From: Amycolatopsis methanolica 239
Lineage (GTDB): Bacteria > Actinomycetota > Actinomycetes > Mycobacteriales > Pseudonocardiaceae
Direction: 5' to 3'
DNA length: 64,000 nucleotides
Assembly (NCBI RefSeq): GCF_000739085.1
Contig: NZ_CP009110.1
Location: 5,828,001-5,892,000, forward strand
A program made the position numbers and the translations under genes. The notes under the pieces are model-generated. The model worked only from the letters and a program-made list of their open reading frames with translations, did no database searches and was not told the DNA's origin. Within the stretch, counting starts at the first letter, position 1, and the number at the start of each line of letters is the position of its first letter. Of this stretch, positions 1-7,911 are shown piece after piece.

Positions 1-301
1 GCTGTTCGGGTTCGCGCTGACCCGGTTCGGCGGTGACGACGGCTCGATCCTGGGGCTGCCCGTCGACCCGATCCAGAACCTTATCCAGCTGCTGATCGGG
101 GTATTCCTCCTGCACACGGTGCGGACAGGGCTCAGCGGCGCGCGCAGCACGTGGGTCGTCACAGGCTTCGCGTGCGTTCCGGCACTGCTGTCGGCGGCCG
201 ATCCCGTGACGATGGCGGTGCACGGCGTGACGGCCCTGATCGCGCTGGCGGCAGTGGCCAGCACGCTCGTATCCACCAAGGCGGTGGTGCAAAACACGTA
301 A
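1..301 (+). CDS. C-terminal part of a small integral membrane protein (DUF4383-like)
   Basis: The reading frame is open from base 2 to a TAA at 299-301, so the N-terminus lies outside the window. The visible 99 residues contain three hydrophobic segments (around residues 28-42, 53-70 and 76-92). The first is preceded by the polar NLIQLL pattern that resembles DUF4383 proteins, which are small four-helix actinobacterial membrane proteins of unknown function. The hydrophobic segments are seen directly. The family name is a weak match made by eye, and another small membrane family is possible. Confidence 0.5.
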   Translation, partial: LFGFALTRFGGDDGSILGLPVDPIQNLIQLLIGVFLLHTVRTGLSGARSTWVVTGFACVPALLSAADPVTMAVHGVTALIALAAVASTLVSTKAVVQNT

Positions 302-389
302 CCGAGTGTTGTGAACCACTTCGCGTTGGCCGTATGCGACGCTACGGCCGAGTAGGTGAACGCTAACGGCGGTGAAAGGAGCACCTGGC

Positions 390-2216
390 GTGGACGACCC
401 GCGGAACGATCGTGGGACCGGCCGGCCCGCACGGCCGCGGCAGCCGCGCCAGATCGACGCCCGCCACGAAGGCCCGGTCCGGCGCACGCCGTCCGACCGA
501 GCCGGTCGCTCCTCCGCCGACCGCATCCCGCCCGACCGAGCCGGCCGGACCTCCGCCGACCGCGTCCCGGGCGACCGAACGGGCCGCACCCCGGCCGATC
601 GCGCGGGCCGCACCTCCGCGGGGCGCCCGCCCGTCGACCGCGGAGGCAAACCGGCGGGCAACCGCACGTCGGCGGGCCGCCCACCGGCCGGCCGCGCCGT
701 GGGAGGACCGGCGCCCCGCGACCGGGCCGCGCCCGCCCAGATCCGCCGCCGTCCGCCGCCGCCGCCGAGGCGCTCGTCGCGCCGGGGCGCGAAGGTCGCC
801 GTGGGGCTGGTGTCCCTGCTGGTCATGAGCCTCACCGGCTACGCGTGGGCAGCGATGCAAGGCCTGGTCAACGGCCTCACCACCACGGACGTGATCGACG
901 CGGACCAGCCCGCCGACGGGGCCCGCGACATCCTGCTGGTCGGCATGGACAGCCGCACCGACGCGCAGGGCAACCCGCTGCCGGAGGACCTCCTCGCCCA
1001 GCTCCGCGCCGGTGTCGCGGACGGCGAGGAGAACACCGACACGCTGATCATGGTCCACATCCCCAACGACGGCAGCAAAGCCGTCGCGGTCTCGCTGCCC
1101 CGCGACTCCTACGTCAACATCCCCGGCTTCGGCAAGCACAAGATCAACTCCGCGTACGCGCGCGCGAAGGCCGCGGAACGCCGGAAACTGCAGGATGAGG
1201 GCGAGACCGACGCCAAGTCCATCGAGGTGCAGTCCAACCAGGCCGGGGCCAAGACCCTCATCCAGACCGTCGAGCAGCTGACCGGCTCGACGATCGACAA
1301 CTACGCCTCGGTCAACCTGCTCGGCTTCTCCGAGATCACCAAGGCCATCGGCGGCGTGGACGTGTGTCTGAAGGAGAACGTCAACGACCCGTACTCGGGC
1401 GCGAAGTTCACCAAGGGCCAGCACACGATTTCCGGCGTCGAGGCGCTCGAGTTCGTCCGCCAGCGGCACGGTCTTCCGCGCGGCGATCTCGACCGGGTCG
1501 TGCGCCAGCAGGTCTTCATGGCCGGGATGGCGCGCAAGGTGCTGTCCGCGGGCACCCTCGCCGATCCGGGCAAGCTGAACAGCCTCACGGACGCGGTCAA
1601 GAAGTCCGTGGTGCTCAACCAGGGCTGGGACATCCTCGGGTTCGCCCAGCAGATGAAGGGGCTCACCGGCGGGCAGCTGGAGTTCCGCACCATCCCGGTG
1701 GTCAACATGGACTACAGCACCCCGGAAGACGGGCAGGCCATCCAGGTCGACCCCGGCCAGATCCGCGAGTTCGTCCAGGGCCTGACCGCCGCCCCGGCCC
1801 AGCCCGCCCCGCCCGCCGATACCGGCCCGGCGAACTCGGCGACCACTGTGGACGTCCGAAACGGAACCGGCCGCGAAGGTCTCGCTTCCACGGTCCTGCA
1901 GAGCCTGACCGGCAAGGGCTTCACCGGCGGCCAGACGTCGAACACCACGTCGCGCAAGTCGACCGTGGTCCGGTACCCGGCGGGCGGCCAGGAGGCGGCC
2001 CAGCAGGTCGCGGACGCGCTCGGCTCGGGCGCGACGATCGAGCAGGACCCGACGGTGACCAAGGGTCACGTCGTCGTGCTCGTCGGCAGCGACTACTCGA
2101 CGTCCCCGTCGCGCGTCGTCCAGCAGGCGGCCGCCGCGCCGCCCGCGACCACTCAGAATCCGGCGCCGGGCAGCGACGAGCCGATCACTGCCAACGGCAT
2201 CACTTGCGTCAACTGA
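390..2216 (+). CDS. LCP family cell-wall ligase (LytR-CpsA-Psr) with LytR_C domain
   Basis: LCP enzymes transfer undecaprenyl-linked glycopolymers (arabinogalactan or teichoic-type polymers in actinomycetes) onto peptidoglycan at the outer face of the membrane. The 608-residue product has a long cytoplasmic Arg/Asp/Pro-rich tail with irregular repeats of the type DRAGRTSADR (residues about 25-100). One transmembrane helix follows near 136-156. The LCP domain starts at DILLVGMDSR near 180 and carries SLPRDSY, KINSAYA and a late R-RH...D..R..RQQ block typical of the active site. A LytR_C domain begins at VDVRNGTG near 485. I chose GTG at 390 because AAAGGA at 375-380 is well spaced from it, although an in-frame GTG exists at 372. 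The gene stands alone. Which polymer it ligates cannot be told. Confidence 0.9.
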   Translation: MDDPRNDRGTGRPARPRQPRQIDARHEGPVRRTPSDRAGRSSADRIPPDRAGRTSADRVPGDRTGRTPADRAGRTSAGRPPVDRGGKPAGNRTSAGRPPAGRAVGGPAPRDRAAPAQIRRRPPPPPRRSSRRGAKVAVGLVSLLVMSLTGYAWAAMQGLVNGLTTTDVIDADQPADGARDILLVGMDSRTDAQGNPLPEDLLAQLRAGVADGEENTDTLIMVHIPNDGSKAVAVSLPRDSYVNIPGFGKHKINSAYARAKAAERRKLQDEGETDAKSIEVQSNQAGAKTLIQTVEQLTGSTIDNYASVNLLGFSEITKAIGGVDVCLKENVNDPYSGAKFTKGQHTISGVEALEFVRQRHGLPRGDLDRVVRQQVFMAGMARKVLSAGTLADPGKLNSLTDAVKKSVVLNQGWDILGFAQQMKGLTGGQLEFRTIPVVNMDYSTPEDGQAIQVDPGQIREFVQGLTAAPAQPAPPADTGPANSATTVDVRNGTGREGLASTVLQSLTGKGFTGGQTSNTTSRKSTVVRYPAGGQEAAQQVADALGSGATIEQDPTVTKGHVVVLVGSDYSTSPSRVVQQAAAAPPATTQNPAPGSDEPITANGITCVN

Positions 2217-2406
2217 CCACACCGTCCAGCCCACCCCGGGTTAGCCCGATCGGCCTAATAACGGTGGTCAACGGAAGCGGAGTGGGCAAAGCCGCGTAAG
2301 GAACGTGCACTCAGCGACTTACATACCCGTGAACACCGCTGGAGTTCGACCGGACGTGCCAGAGCAGGGGTGCGGCGCGACGCAAGGTCAGGGCAGGGGA
2401 CGGGGA

Positions 2407-2880
2407 GTGCGCATCGACAATGACCTCTACCAGCGAATCCTGGGGGAGGAACTCCGCAAGCTGCGCCGGCGACGAGGCTGGACGCGTAAGGAGCTGAACC
2501 AGCACCTGCAGAGCGACATCTCGCTGCAGACGCTGGCGACCTATGAACTGGGCACGCGGCAGTGCTCGGTGGTGCGGCTCGTCGAGCTGTGCCTCGCGAT
2601 GGACGAGCTGCCGCAGGATCTGCTGGCCCGCGTGCATCGCCGCGTCTTCACCGACGAGCCGGGCAAGGTGCGGCTTGACCTGACCCGGATCGTCGCCGAT
2701 GAGCGGCCCGAGCTGCTGCCGCTGCGCCGGTGGGCGGAAGGCAGACTGCGCCAGCCGGGCGCGCCGCGCGAGGTGCGCCTCGACCGGGCGGCCATGTCGT
2801 GGATGGCCCAGCTGTGCAACCTCACCGCCCCCGAGCTGCTGGACCGCCTACGCGCGGTCTCCGGCGTAGAGGACGACTGA
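2407..2880 (+). CDS. BldD-like helix-turn-helix regulator
   Basis: The 157-residue product has the BldD architecture. An XRE-type HTH lies at residues 11-75 (LGEELRKLRRRRGWT..., with recognition segment SLQTLATYELGTR), followed by a C-terminal domain starting VRLDLTRIV near 88. BldD is the master repressor of actinomycete development and dimerises through c-di-GMP bound by an RGD-X8-RQDD signature. Here the equivalent positions read RQPG (115-118) and RLDR (124-127), so the signature is only partly kept and c-di-GMP binding is doubtful. GTG at 2407 follows AGGGGACGGGG closely. An in-frame GTG at 2305 would add 34 residues that lack family similarity. The stop is followed by decayed copies of this gene's own 3' end. 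It is probably a paralogue rather than BldD itself. Confidence 0.75.
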   Translation: MRIDNDLYQRILGEELRKLRRRRGWTRKELNQHLQSDISLQTLATYELGTRQCSVVRLVELCLAMDELPQDLLARVHRRVFTDEPGKVRLDLTRIVADERPELLPLRRWAEGRLRQPGAPREVRLDRAAMSWMAQLCNLTAPELLDRLRAVSGVEDD

Positions 2881-3275
2881 CGTCCCCTGCCGGACCGCGA
2901 CCCCATCCGGATCGCACTCCGGCAGGGCGCACCGCGCCGACCCGGCGCCGCGCGCGAGGCCCACTTCGACCGGGCGGCCATTGTGGTGGATGGCCCCGCT
3001 GCGCAACCTCACCGTGCCCGCACTGCTGGACCGCCTACGCGCGATCTCCGGCCTGGAGAACGACTAACCGAACGCTCCCGGCCGGACAAATTGCACCAAC
3101 CCAGCTCCCGCACTAGGTACGCCTCGACCGGCCAGCCATCCAGCTGCGCAATCTCACTGTCCCGCACCGCTGGACCGCCTACGCGCAACCTCCGGGCCTG
3201 GAGAACGGATAAGCGGACGCTCCCGGCCGGAGCGCGACCCCACCCGGATCGCACTCCGCTCGGGAACGACGCTGG
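2881..3275. repeat. Two decayed tandem copies of the 3' end of the bldD-like gene
   Basis: This 395-bp convergent gap has no intact gene. Bases 2942-3067 match the last 126 bases of the preceding gene (2755-2880) almost throughout, including GACCGGGCGGCCAT, CTGGACCGCCTACGCGC and a terminal stop. Bases 3105-3212 are a third, more decayed copy. The intervening stretch CGACCCCATCCGGATCGCAC (2898-2917) recurs at 3236-3255 with one change. Both copies have lost the original frame, so they are not translated as such. The pattern points to local tandem duplication followed by drift. Confidence 0.8.
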
Positions 3276-4751
3276 TCAGCCGCGGCCGACCAGCTCGAAG
3301 TCGGACGGCCGAAGCTTGCGCGTGTTCAGCCAATAGCGCCAGGTGAAGCCGGGCCAGATCGTCCGGTTCACGCCCTTCGCGTCGAGGTACCAGCTCTTGC
3401 ATCCGCCCTGCGTCCACACGCCCTTGGCCAGCTTCTGCTGGATCTCGGCGTTGAACCGCTCCTGCACCTCGGCCCGCGGCTCCAGCGCACCGGCGCCGGT
3501 CTGCTCGACCAGCCGGATCGCTTCGGCGACGTAGCGGATCTGCGACTCGATCATGAACACGACTGAGTTGTGCCCCAGCCCCGTGTTCGGCCCGAGCAGG
3601 AAGAACATGTTCGGGAACCCGTTGACCGTGATGCCGAGGTGGGTCCGCATCCCCTCGGTCGCCCACTCCTTGTTGAGCTTGCGGCCCTCCACCCCGATGA
3701 TGTCCAAGTTGTCGAACGCGTCCGTGACGTGGAAGCCGGTGCCGAAGATGATCGCGTCGACCTCGCGCTCCACGCCCGCCGTGTCGATCACGCCGGTCTC
3801 GGTGACCTCGGCGACGCCGTTCGTGATCACGTCGACGTTGTCCCGGTTCAGCGCCGGGTAGTAGTCGTTGGAGATCAGCACGCGCTTGCAGCCCATCAGG
3901 TAGTCCGGCGTCAGCTTCGCACGCAGCGCCGGGTCGTCGATGTGCTTGTCGATGTTGGACTTCGCCAGCTTCTGCGCGACCTTCATCAGGCCCTGGTGGC
4001 CGTTGAAGCCGATCGCGCGGGCCTCCAGCATCCAGTACAGGAGGTTGCGGTAGGCGCGTTGCGTGCCGGGGATCTTCGCGAACACCGACTTGGCCCACTC
4101 CGGCATCGCGTGGTCCGGCTTCGGCATCACCCACGCCGGGGTGCGCTGGAAGACGTGCAACTGCTCGACGTCGGGCGCGATGGCCGGGATGAACTGGATC
4201 GCGCTGGCGCCGGTGCCCACGACCGCGACGCGCTTGCCGCGCAGGTCGTAGTCGTGGTCCCACCGCGCCGAGTGGAAGGTCTTGCCCTGGAACCGCTCGA
4301 TGCCCTTGAGGTCGGGGATCTGCGGCAGGTGCAGCGCGCCGACACCGTTGACCAGGAACCGGCCGCTGAACGTGTCGCCGTTCTTGGTGGTGACGTGCCA
4401 GCGGTGCTCGTCCGGATCCCACCGGGCGCCGGTCATCTCCTGGCCGAACCGCGTGCGCTCGTACAGGTCGTACTTGCGCGCGACGCCGCGCAGGTAGTCC
4501 CAGATCTCCGGCTGGGGCGAGAACGAACGGCTCCAGTTCGGGTTCTGCTCGAAGGAGAACGAGTACATGTGCGACTGGATGTCGCAGGCGCAGCCCGGGT
4601 AGGTGTTGTCGCGCCAGGTGCCGCCGACGTCGTCCGCCTTCTCCAGGATGACGAAGTCCTCGCGCCCCTCCTTGCGCAGCTGGATCGCCATGCCCAGGCC
4701 GGAGAACCCGGTGCCGACGATGATCACGCCCGTTCGCGTGTGCTCTGCCAT
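3276..4751 (-). CDS. Flavin-containing / Baeyer-Villiger-type monooxygenase
   Basis: This is a predicted FAD- and NADPH-dependent enzyme that inserts one oxygen atom into a ketone or oxidises a soft nucleophile such as sulfur or nitrogen. Two Rossmann motifs are visible: GTGFSG at residues 13-18 for FAD and GTGASA near 178 for NADPH. Between them is FQGKTFHSARWD, which fits the Baeyer-Villiger fingerprint FxGxxxHxxxW(P/D). GGTWRDNTYPGCACD and FQRTPAW are also typical. At 491 residues the length matches single-chain type I BVMOs of the EthA/cyclohexanone-monooxygenase group. The ATG at 4751 is preceded by GGAGGAAGGTAC. It is divergent from the TetR gene at 4834 with a palindromic operator between them, so it is probably repressed by that regulator. 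The natural substrate is unknown. Confidence 0.88.
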   Translation of the reverse strand: MAEHTRTGVIIVGTGFSGLGMAIQLRKEGREDFVILEKADDVGGTWRDNTYPGCACDIQSHMYSFSFEQNPNWSRSFSPQPEIWDYLRGVARKYDLYERTRFGQEMTGARWDPDEHRWHVTTKNGDTFSGRFLVNGVGALHLPQIPDLKGIERFQGKTFHSARWDHDYDLRGKRVAVVGTGASAIQFIPAIAPDVEQLHVFQRTPAWVMPKPDHAMPEWAKSVFAKIPGTQRAYRNLLYWMLEARAIGFNGHQGLMKVAQKLAKSNIDKHIDDPALRAKLTPDYLMGCKRVLISNDYYPALNRDNVDVITNGVAEVTETGVIDTAGVEREVDAIIFGTGFHVTDAFDNLDIIGVEGRKLNKEWATEGMRTHLGITVNGFPNMFFLLGPNTGLGHNSVVFMIESQIRYVAEAIRLVEQTGAGALEPRAEVQERFNAEIQQKLAKGVWTQGGCKSWYLDAKGVNRTIWPGFTWRYWLNTRKLRPSDFELVGRG

Positions 4752-4795
4752 GTACCTTCCTCCACACTGAGCATTAGGTGTTACCGCGAGTCCAT

Positions 4796-4810
4796 CTTAC
4801 TCGGAGTAAG
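4796..4810. promoter_or_regulatory. Palindromic operator between monooxygenase and TetR genes
   Basis: CTTACTC-G-GAGTAAG is a perfect 7-bp inverted repeat around a single base. It lies in the 82-bp divergent gap. A TAGAGT at 4821-4826 can serve as the -10 of the TetR gene, and the palindrome would then cover its -35. This is a likely autoregulatory TetR operator that also controls the monooxygenase. The palindrome is seen in the sequence; binding is inferred. Confidence 0.65.
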
Positions 4811-4833
4811 TTACCTCCGGTAGAGTCAGTTTC

Positions 4834-5442
4834 ATGACCGGGCCGACCCGCCGCAAACGCATGCCACGAGCCCAGCGCGAGCAGCAGATGCTCGAAGTCG
4901 CGGAAGCGGTGTTCGCCGAGCGCGGGTTCGCCGCGGCGTCGATGGACGAGATCGCCGAGCGGGTGGGTGTGTCCAAGCCGATGCTTTACGAGTACTTCAA
5001 CTCGAAGGAGGGCCTGCTGCTGGCGTGCGTCGCGCAGGCCAGGGCCGAGCTGCGCGAGGTGACCGAACGTGCGGTGGCCGGCCAGACGGACGCGCGCGAG
5101 GCGTTGCGCAGCGGGCTGCGGGCGTTCTTCGTGTTCGCGCGCGAGCGCCGGCAGGGCTGGTCGCTGCTGCGTCACGAGCTCGCCCTGATCGGGACGTCGG
5201 CCTCGGACGCGCTGGAGGACACCCGGCGCCAGCAGACGGATCTCATCGCCAAACTGATGGCGCAGTACTTCGACGCAGGCGAGGCGGGGCACATCCTGCT
5301 GGAGGCGACGGCCGAGCTCGTCGTCGGGGCGTGCGAGCGGCTCGCCATCTGGTGCGAGCAGCACGACGAGGTGACACCCGATTTGGCGACCGACCTCGCG
5401 ATGGAGGTCTTGTGGACCGGACTGAGCCTTCGCGCTCAGTGA
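4834..5442 (+). CDS. TetR/AcrR family transcriptional regulator
   Basis: The 202-residue protein has a canonical TetR_N domain: REQQMLEVAEAVFAERGF, then MDEIAERVGVSKPMLYEYF as the helix-turn-helix near residues 30-55. A helical ligand-binding C-terminal domain follows. The divergent neighbour is the monooxygenase at 3276-4751, and the perfect palindrome at 4796-4810 lies between them, so this regulator most likely represses both genes until a monooxygenase substrate binds. The ATG start follows a TAGAGT -10 box by only a few bases, so the leader is very short and no strong ribosome-binding site is visible. Confidence 0.88.
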   Translation: MTGPTRRKRMPRAQREQQMLEVAEAVFAERGFAAASMDEIAERVGVSKPMLYEYFNSKEGLLLACVAQARAELREVTERAVAGQTDAREALRSGLRAFFVFARERRQGWSLLRHELALIGTSASDALEDTRRQQTDLIAKLMAQYFDAGEAGHILLEATAELVVGACERLAIWCEQHDEVTPDLATDLAMEVLWTGLSLRAQ

Positions 5443-5672
5443 TCACGCGTATCCGCAGGTGGTTGCTCCATCCGGTCGTCACGCATCGCACAGTTTCGCC
5501 CAGAACTTGTCACGCAGAGTTCTGTTGATGTATCGATAGAAGCTGACAGAGCGTTAGGCAGATGGCGGCAGAAGCACGCCCGATCGGATGAACGCGATCG
5601 GCGTCATGAAGAGGCTTCGGATTGCTCCCTCAAAGTGGAGTTGCAGCCGAGAGCGGCAGGGGTGTGAGACTC

Positions 5673-6146
5673 ATGGCGGTACCGATCACGGCGATCTACG
5701 TGCCGGAGGACGACGACTGGGCGGTCACTGTGACCGGCGGGGGTAAAAGCCTGACCGCGCGGGCGCCGGGCATCATCGCGGCGCGGGACCGGGTCGACCA
5801 GTTCGTCGAGGAGCTGAGCGCGGAGGCGAAGGGGGCCACGGTCGTCCACCTGCTGAACGGCAGTGCACTGGAGTTCACCGCCGCGTACATGACCGCGCGG
5901 CTGACGCGGCCCGAGCCGGCGCCGATCGAGGTGCCGGAGCCGACCGCGCCCGCGGACGCGTCGGCGGAGGCACCGGCTGAAGTACCAGAGCAGCCGGCGC
6001 CCAAGCCGGACAAGAAGCCGAAGGCGAAGCTGACGGCGGACATCGGGGATGCGCTGACGGCCGCGAAGCCGGCGGCGCCGCAGCCGGCGGCCACCTCGTC
6101 GATCAAGGTGACCGCGGCCGCGAGCACGCCGGCCGCGCGGGCCTGA
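5673..6146 (+). CDS. Hypothetical protein with HicB-like N-terminus and Pro/Ala/Lys tail
   Basis: The predicted protein has 157 residues. The first 70 or so residues (ITAIYVPEDDDWAVTVTGG... then RAPGIIAARDRVDQFVEEL) have the beta-beta-beta-alpha spacing of the small RNase-H-like HicB fold, though no toxin gene is adjacent. The rest is low-complexity Pro/Ala/Glu and then Lys-rich (KPDKKPKAK), probably disordered. The ATG at 5673 is preceded by AGGGG at 5658-5662. An in-frame upstream TTG is less likely. It converges on the DUF3618 gene with a 4-bp gap. I do not recognise a function, and the fold comparison is weak. Confidence 0.6.
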   Translation: MAVPITAIYVPEDDDWAVTVTGGGKSLTARAPGIIAARDRVDQFVEELSAEAKGATVVHLLNGSALEFTAAYMTARLTRPEPAPIEVPEPTAPADASAEAPAEVPEQPAPKPDKKPKAKLTADIGDALTAAKPAAPQPAATSSIKVTAAASTPAARA

Positions 6147-6150
6147 GCCC

Positions 6151-6372
6151 TCAGCGGAAGAGCTTGCGCACCAGCAGTGCGGCGACGAGCACGCCGACCC
6201 CGATCAGCGGGAACTTGACTTTGGGGTCGTCGAACTTCGTGCGCAGGGTCGTCTTGGCGTTGTCGGCCAGCCGCTTGGGGCTGGCCTTCTCGCCCAGCTG
6301 ATCCAACGTCGACGCAAGCGCTTCGCGGGCCTTCACGATCTCCCGCTCGATGGTGTCCGGGTCGCGAGCCAC
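6151..6372 (-). CDS. DUF3618 family small membrane protein
   Basis: The 73-residue product begins MARDPDTIEREIVKARE-LASTLDQLGEK, the characteristic amphipathic helix of DUF3618. It ends in one transmembrane helix (PLIGVGVLVAALLV) followed by a basic tail RKLFR. Family members are common single-pass proteins of actinobacteria, often found with phage-holin-like or stress-related membrane proteins. Their role is unknown. The gene stands alone between a convergent hypothetical gene and the tRNA. Confidence 0.85.
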   Translation of the reverse strand: MARDPDTIEREIVKAREALASTLDQLGEKASPKRLADNAKTTLRTKFDDPKVKFPLIGVGVLVAALLVRKLFR

Positions 6373-6473
6373 AGGTCCTCCTCACCTTCGCAGGGCACAA
6401 CCGTAGATCACGCCCCGCGACGGGCGGCACCGGCCACGCCGTACGAGGCCCGGGCGCTAGGCTGGTGGCGTCG

Positions 6474-6550
6474 GGGCCCGTAGCCCAATTGGCAGAGGCA
6501 CATGGTTTAGGTCCATGCCAGTGAGAGTTCGAGTCTCTCCGGGCCCACCA
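6474..6550 (+). tRNA. tRNA with UAG anticodon (nominal tRNA-Leu) and short variable arm
   Basis: The sequence folds as a full cloverleaf. The 7-bp acceptor is GGGCCCG/CGGGCCC. The D stem GCC/GGC has loop CAATTGGCAGA. The anticodon stem CATGG/CCATG has loop TTTAGGT. The variable region is the 5-nt CCAGT. The T stem is GAGAG/CTCTC with TTCGAGT, followed by A73 and an encoded CCA. Positions 34-36 are TAG, which would read the leucine codon CUA. Bacterial leucine tRNAs normally have a long class-II variable arm, and this one does not, so the amino-acid identity is uncertain. The U33 and the purine at 37 are normal and all stems pair well, so it looks functional. Confidence 0.85.
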
Positions 6551-6561
6551 CGAAGCCGCTC

Positions 6562-6590
6562 GACGGCGCCTGCCCGCTTCAGGCGCTGTC
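6562..6590. terminator. Hairpin between tRNA and merR, likely bidirectional terminator
   Basis: GACGGCGCCTG (6562-6572) pairs with CAGGCGCTGTC (6580-6590) with one G-U pair and a 7-nt loop. It starts 12 nt after the tRNA CCA and contains the MerR stop codon. No U-tract follows, as is common in high-GC actinomycetes. Confidence 0.5.
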
Positions 6591-6929
6591 GCGGCGGTCG
6601 ATCACCGTGTCCAGCGCCGTCCGCGCGCCCTGCAACCTGGCGATCGCGGCGTCGATCCGGGACCGTTCCGCGCGGAGCCTCTCCAGCACCCCGTCGCAGG
6701 CGGGGGTCGGCGGTTCGCCCCGGACGCAGGTGCCGATCTCGGCTATCCCGGCCGTCGTCAGCCCGGCCGCGAGCAGCTCCCGGATGCGGCGCACCACCGT
6801 CACGTCGTCCTCGGCGTAGTCGCGGTATCCGTTCGGCGTCCGCTCGGGCCGGAGCAACCCCTGCTTCTCGTAGTACCGCAGCAGCTGCTCGTCCACCCCG
6901 GTTCGCCGCGCGAGTTCCCCGATGCGCAT
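6579..6929 (-). CDS. MerR family transcriptional regulator
   Basis: The 116-residue product starts MRIGELARRTGVDEQLLRYY, a textbook MerR winged-helix, with the wing segment NGYRDYAEDD. A dimerisation coiled coil follows from about residue 80. The effector region is short and has only two cysteines (GTCVRGEPPTPAC), so thiol or redox sensing is possible but no metal site is evident. I chose ATG at 6929 because GGAGGGGGACGG precedes it; upstream in-frame codons lack homology. The gene is divergent from the NmrA-like gene at 7016, and the 9-bp imperfect inverted repeat at 6951-6970 lies between, so it most likely regulates that neighbour. Confidence 0.85.
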   Translation of the reverse strand: MRIGELARRTGVDEQLLRYYEKQGLLRPERTPNGYRDYAEDDVTVVRRIRELLAAGLTTAGIAEIGTCVRGEPPTPACDGVLERLRAERSRIDAAIARLQGARTALDTVIDRRDSA

Positions 6930-6950
6930 CCGTCCCCCTCCGCGACTTGA

Positions 6951-6970
6951 CCTTGTAACTGGTTTCAAGG
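6951..6970. promoter_or_regulatory. MerR-type operator in a divergent promoter
   Basis: CCTTGTAAC-TG-GTTTCAAGG is an imperfect inverted repeat with 8 of 9 pairs. It follows directly on TTGACC (6947-6952), a -35-like box. MerR operators typically sit in an over-long 19-20 bp spacer, and the only -10-like sequence for the downstream gene (TTAGCT at 6972-6977) would give a 19-bp spacer. The layout is therefore consistent with MerR control of the gene at 7016. Confidence 0.55.
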
Positions 6971-7015
6971 ATTAGCTTCGTCGCCGGACACGTCAACGTG
7001 ACGAGAGGAACGGCA

Positions 7016-7905
7016 GTGACAGAGGTTTTGGTGGCCGGGGCGACCGGCATGCTGGGCGGTGCGATCGTGGACAGCCTGTTGCGGCGGGACGTCCGCGTCC
7101 GGGCGCTGGTCCGGCCCTCCAGCAAGCGCGAGACGGTCGAAGCGCTCGCGGACAAGGGCGTGGCGATCGCCGAAGGCTCGCTCACCGACGGGCCGGAACG
7201 CCCAGCCGGTTGCTCGAAGGCGCGGACGTGGCGATTTCCGCGCTGCAGGGCGGGGAGGACGTCGTGGTCGACGGGCAGACGGCTCTGCTGCGCGCCGCCG
7301 AAAAGGCCGGTGTGCCGCGGCTGATCCCGTCGGACTTCGCCGTCGACCTGTTCCGCCTCGACGACGGCGACAACGTCTTCCTCGACCACCGGCGCCGGGC
7401 CCACGAGGCGTTCGATGGCACCCACGTGCAGGTGACCTCGGTCCTGAACGGCGCGTTCACCGAGGTGATGACCGCGCCGTTCCTGGCGGTCGTCGACTGG
7501 GACAACGACACGTTCGCCTACTGGGGCGACGGCGACCAGCCCTGCGGCTTCACCACGGTGGCGGACACCGCGGCCTACACCGCCGAAGTGGCGCTCGATC
7601 CGGCCGTCGCCGGGCGGCCGGTCCGCGTGGCCGGGGACGTGCTCACGATGACGGAGTTCCACGACGCCCTGCAGCGCGGCTCGGGACGGCGTCTCGAACT
7701 CCGCGTACGCGGCGACGTCTCCGACCTGGAGGCCGAGATCCGGCGGCGCCGCGCCGTCGCCACCGGCCCCGCCGACTTCGTCGCCCTCCAGTACGTCTGG
7801 GCGATGGTCACCGGGAAGGCCAAGCTCGACCCGCTCGACAACGACCGCTACCCCGCTGTCCGGCCCACTGGTGTGGCCGAATTCGCCCGGCGGTTCGCGC
7901 GCTGA
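7016..7905 (+). pseudogene. NmrA-like NAD(P)-binding oxidoreductase, single frameshift
   Basis: The N-terminal part (VTEVLVAGATGMLGGAIVDSLL, with the Rossmann motif GATGMLG) is in frame from GTG 7016, which has GAGGAA five bases upstream. Near 7200-7209 the frame shifts by -1. The remaining 230 residues, beginning LLEGADVAISALQG and including PSDFAVDLF and the C-terminal substrate region, continue to the stop at 7905. Restoring one base joins them into a normal protein of about 295 residues of the atypical-SDR/NmrA group, which act as quinone or isoflavone reductases or redox sensors. It is divergent from merR. Either the gene is broken or the base call is wrong. Confidence 0.75.
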
Positions 7906-7911
7906 CCGCCG

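Noticed and set aside
363..2234. Long open frame on the minus strand opposite the LCP gene
   Set aside because: It is antisense to a clear LCP/LytR_C protein, has no family similarity and low-complexity composition. Long antisense frames are expected in very GC-rich DNA.
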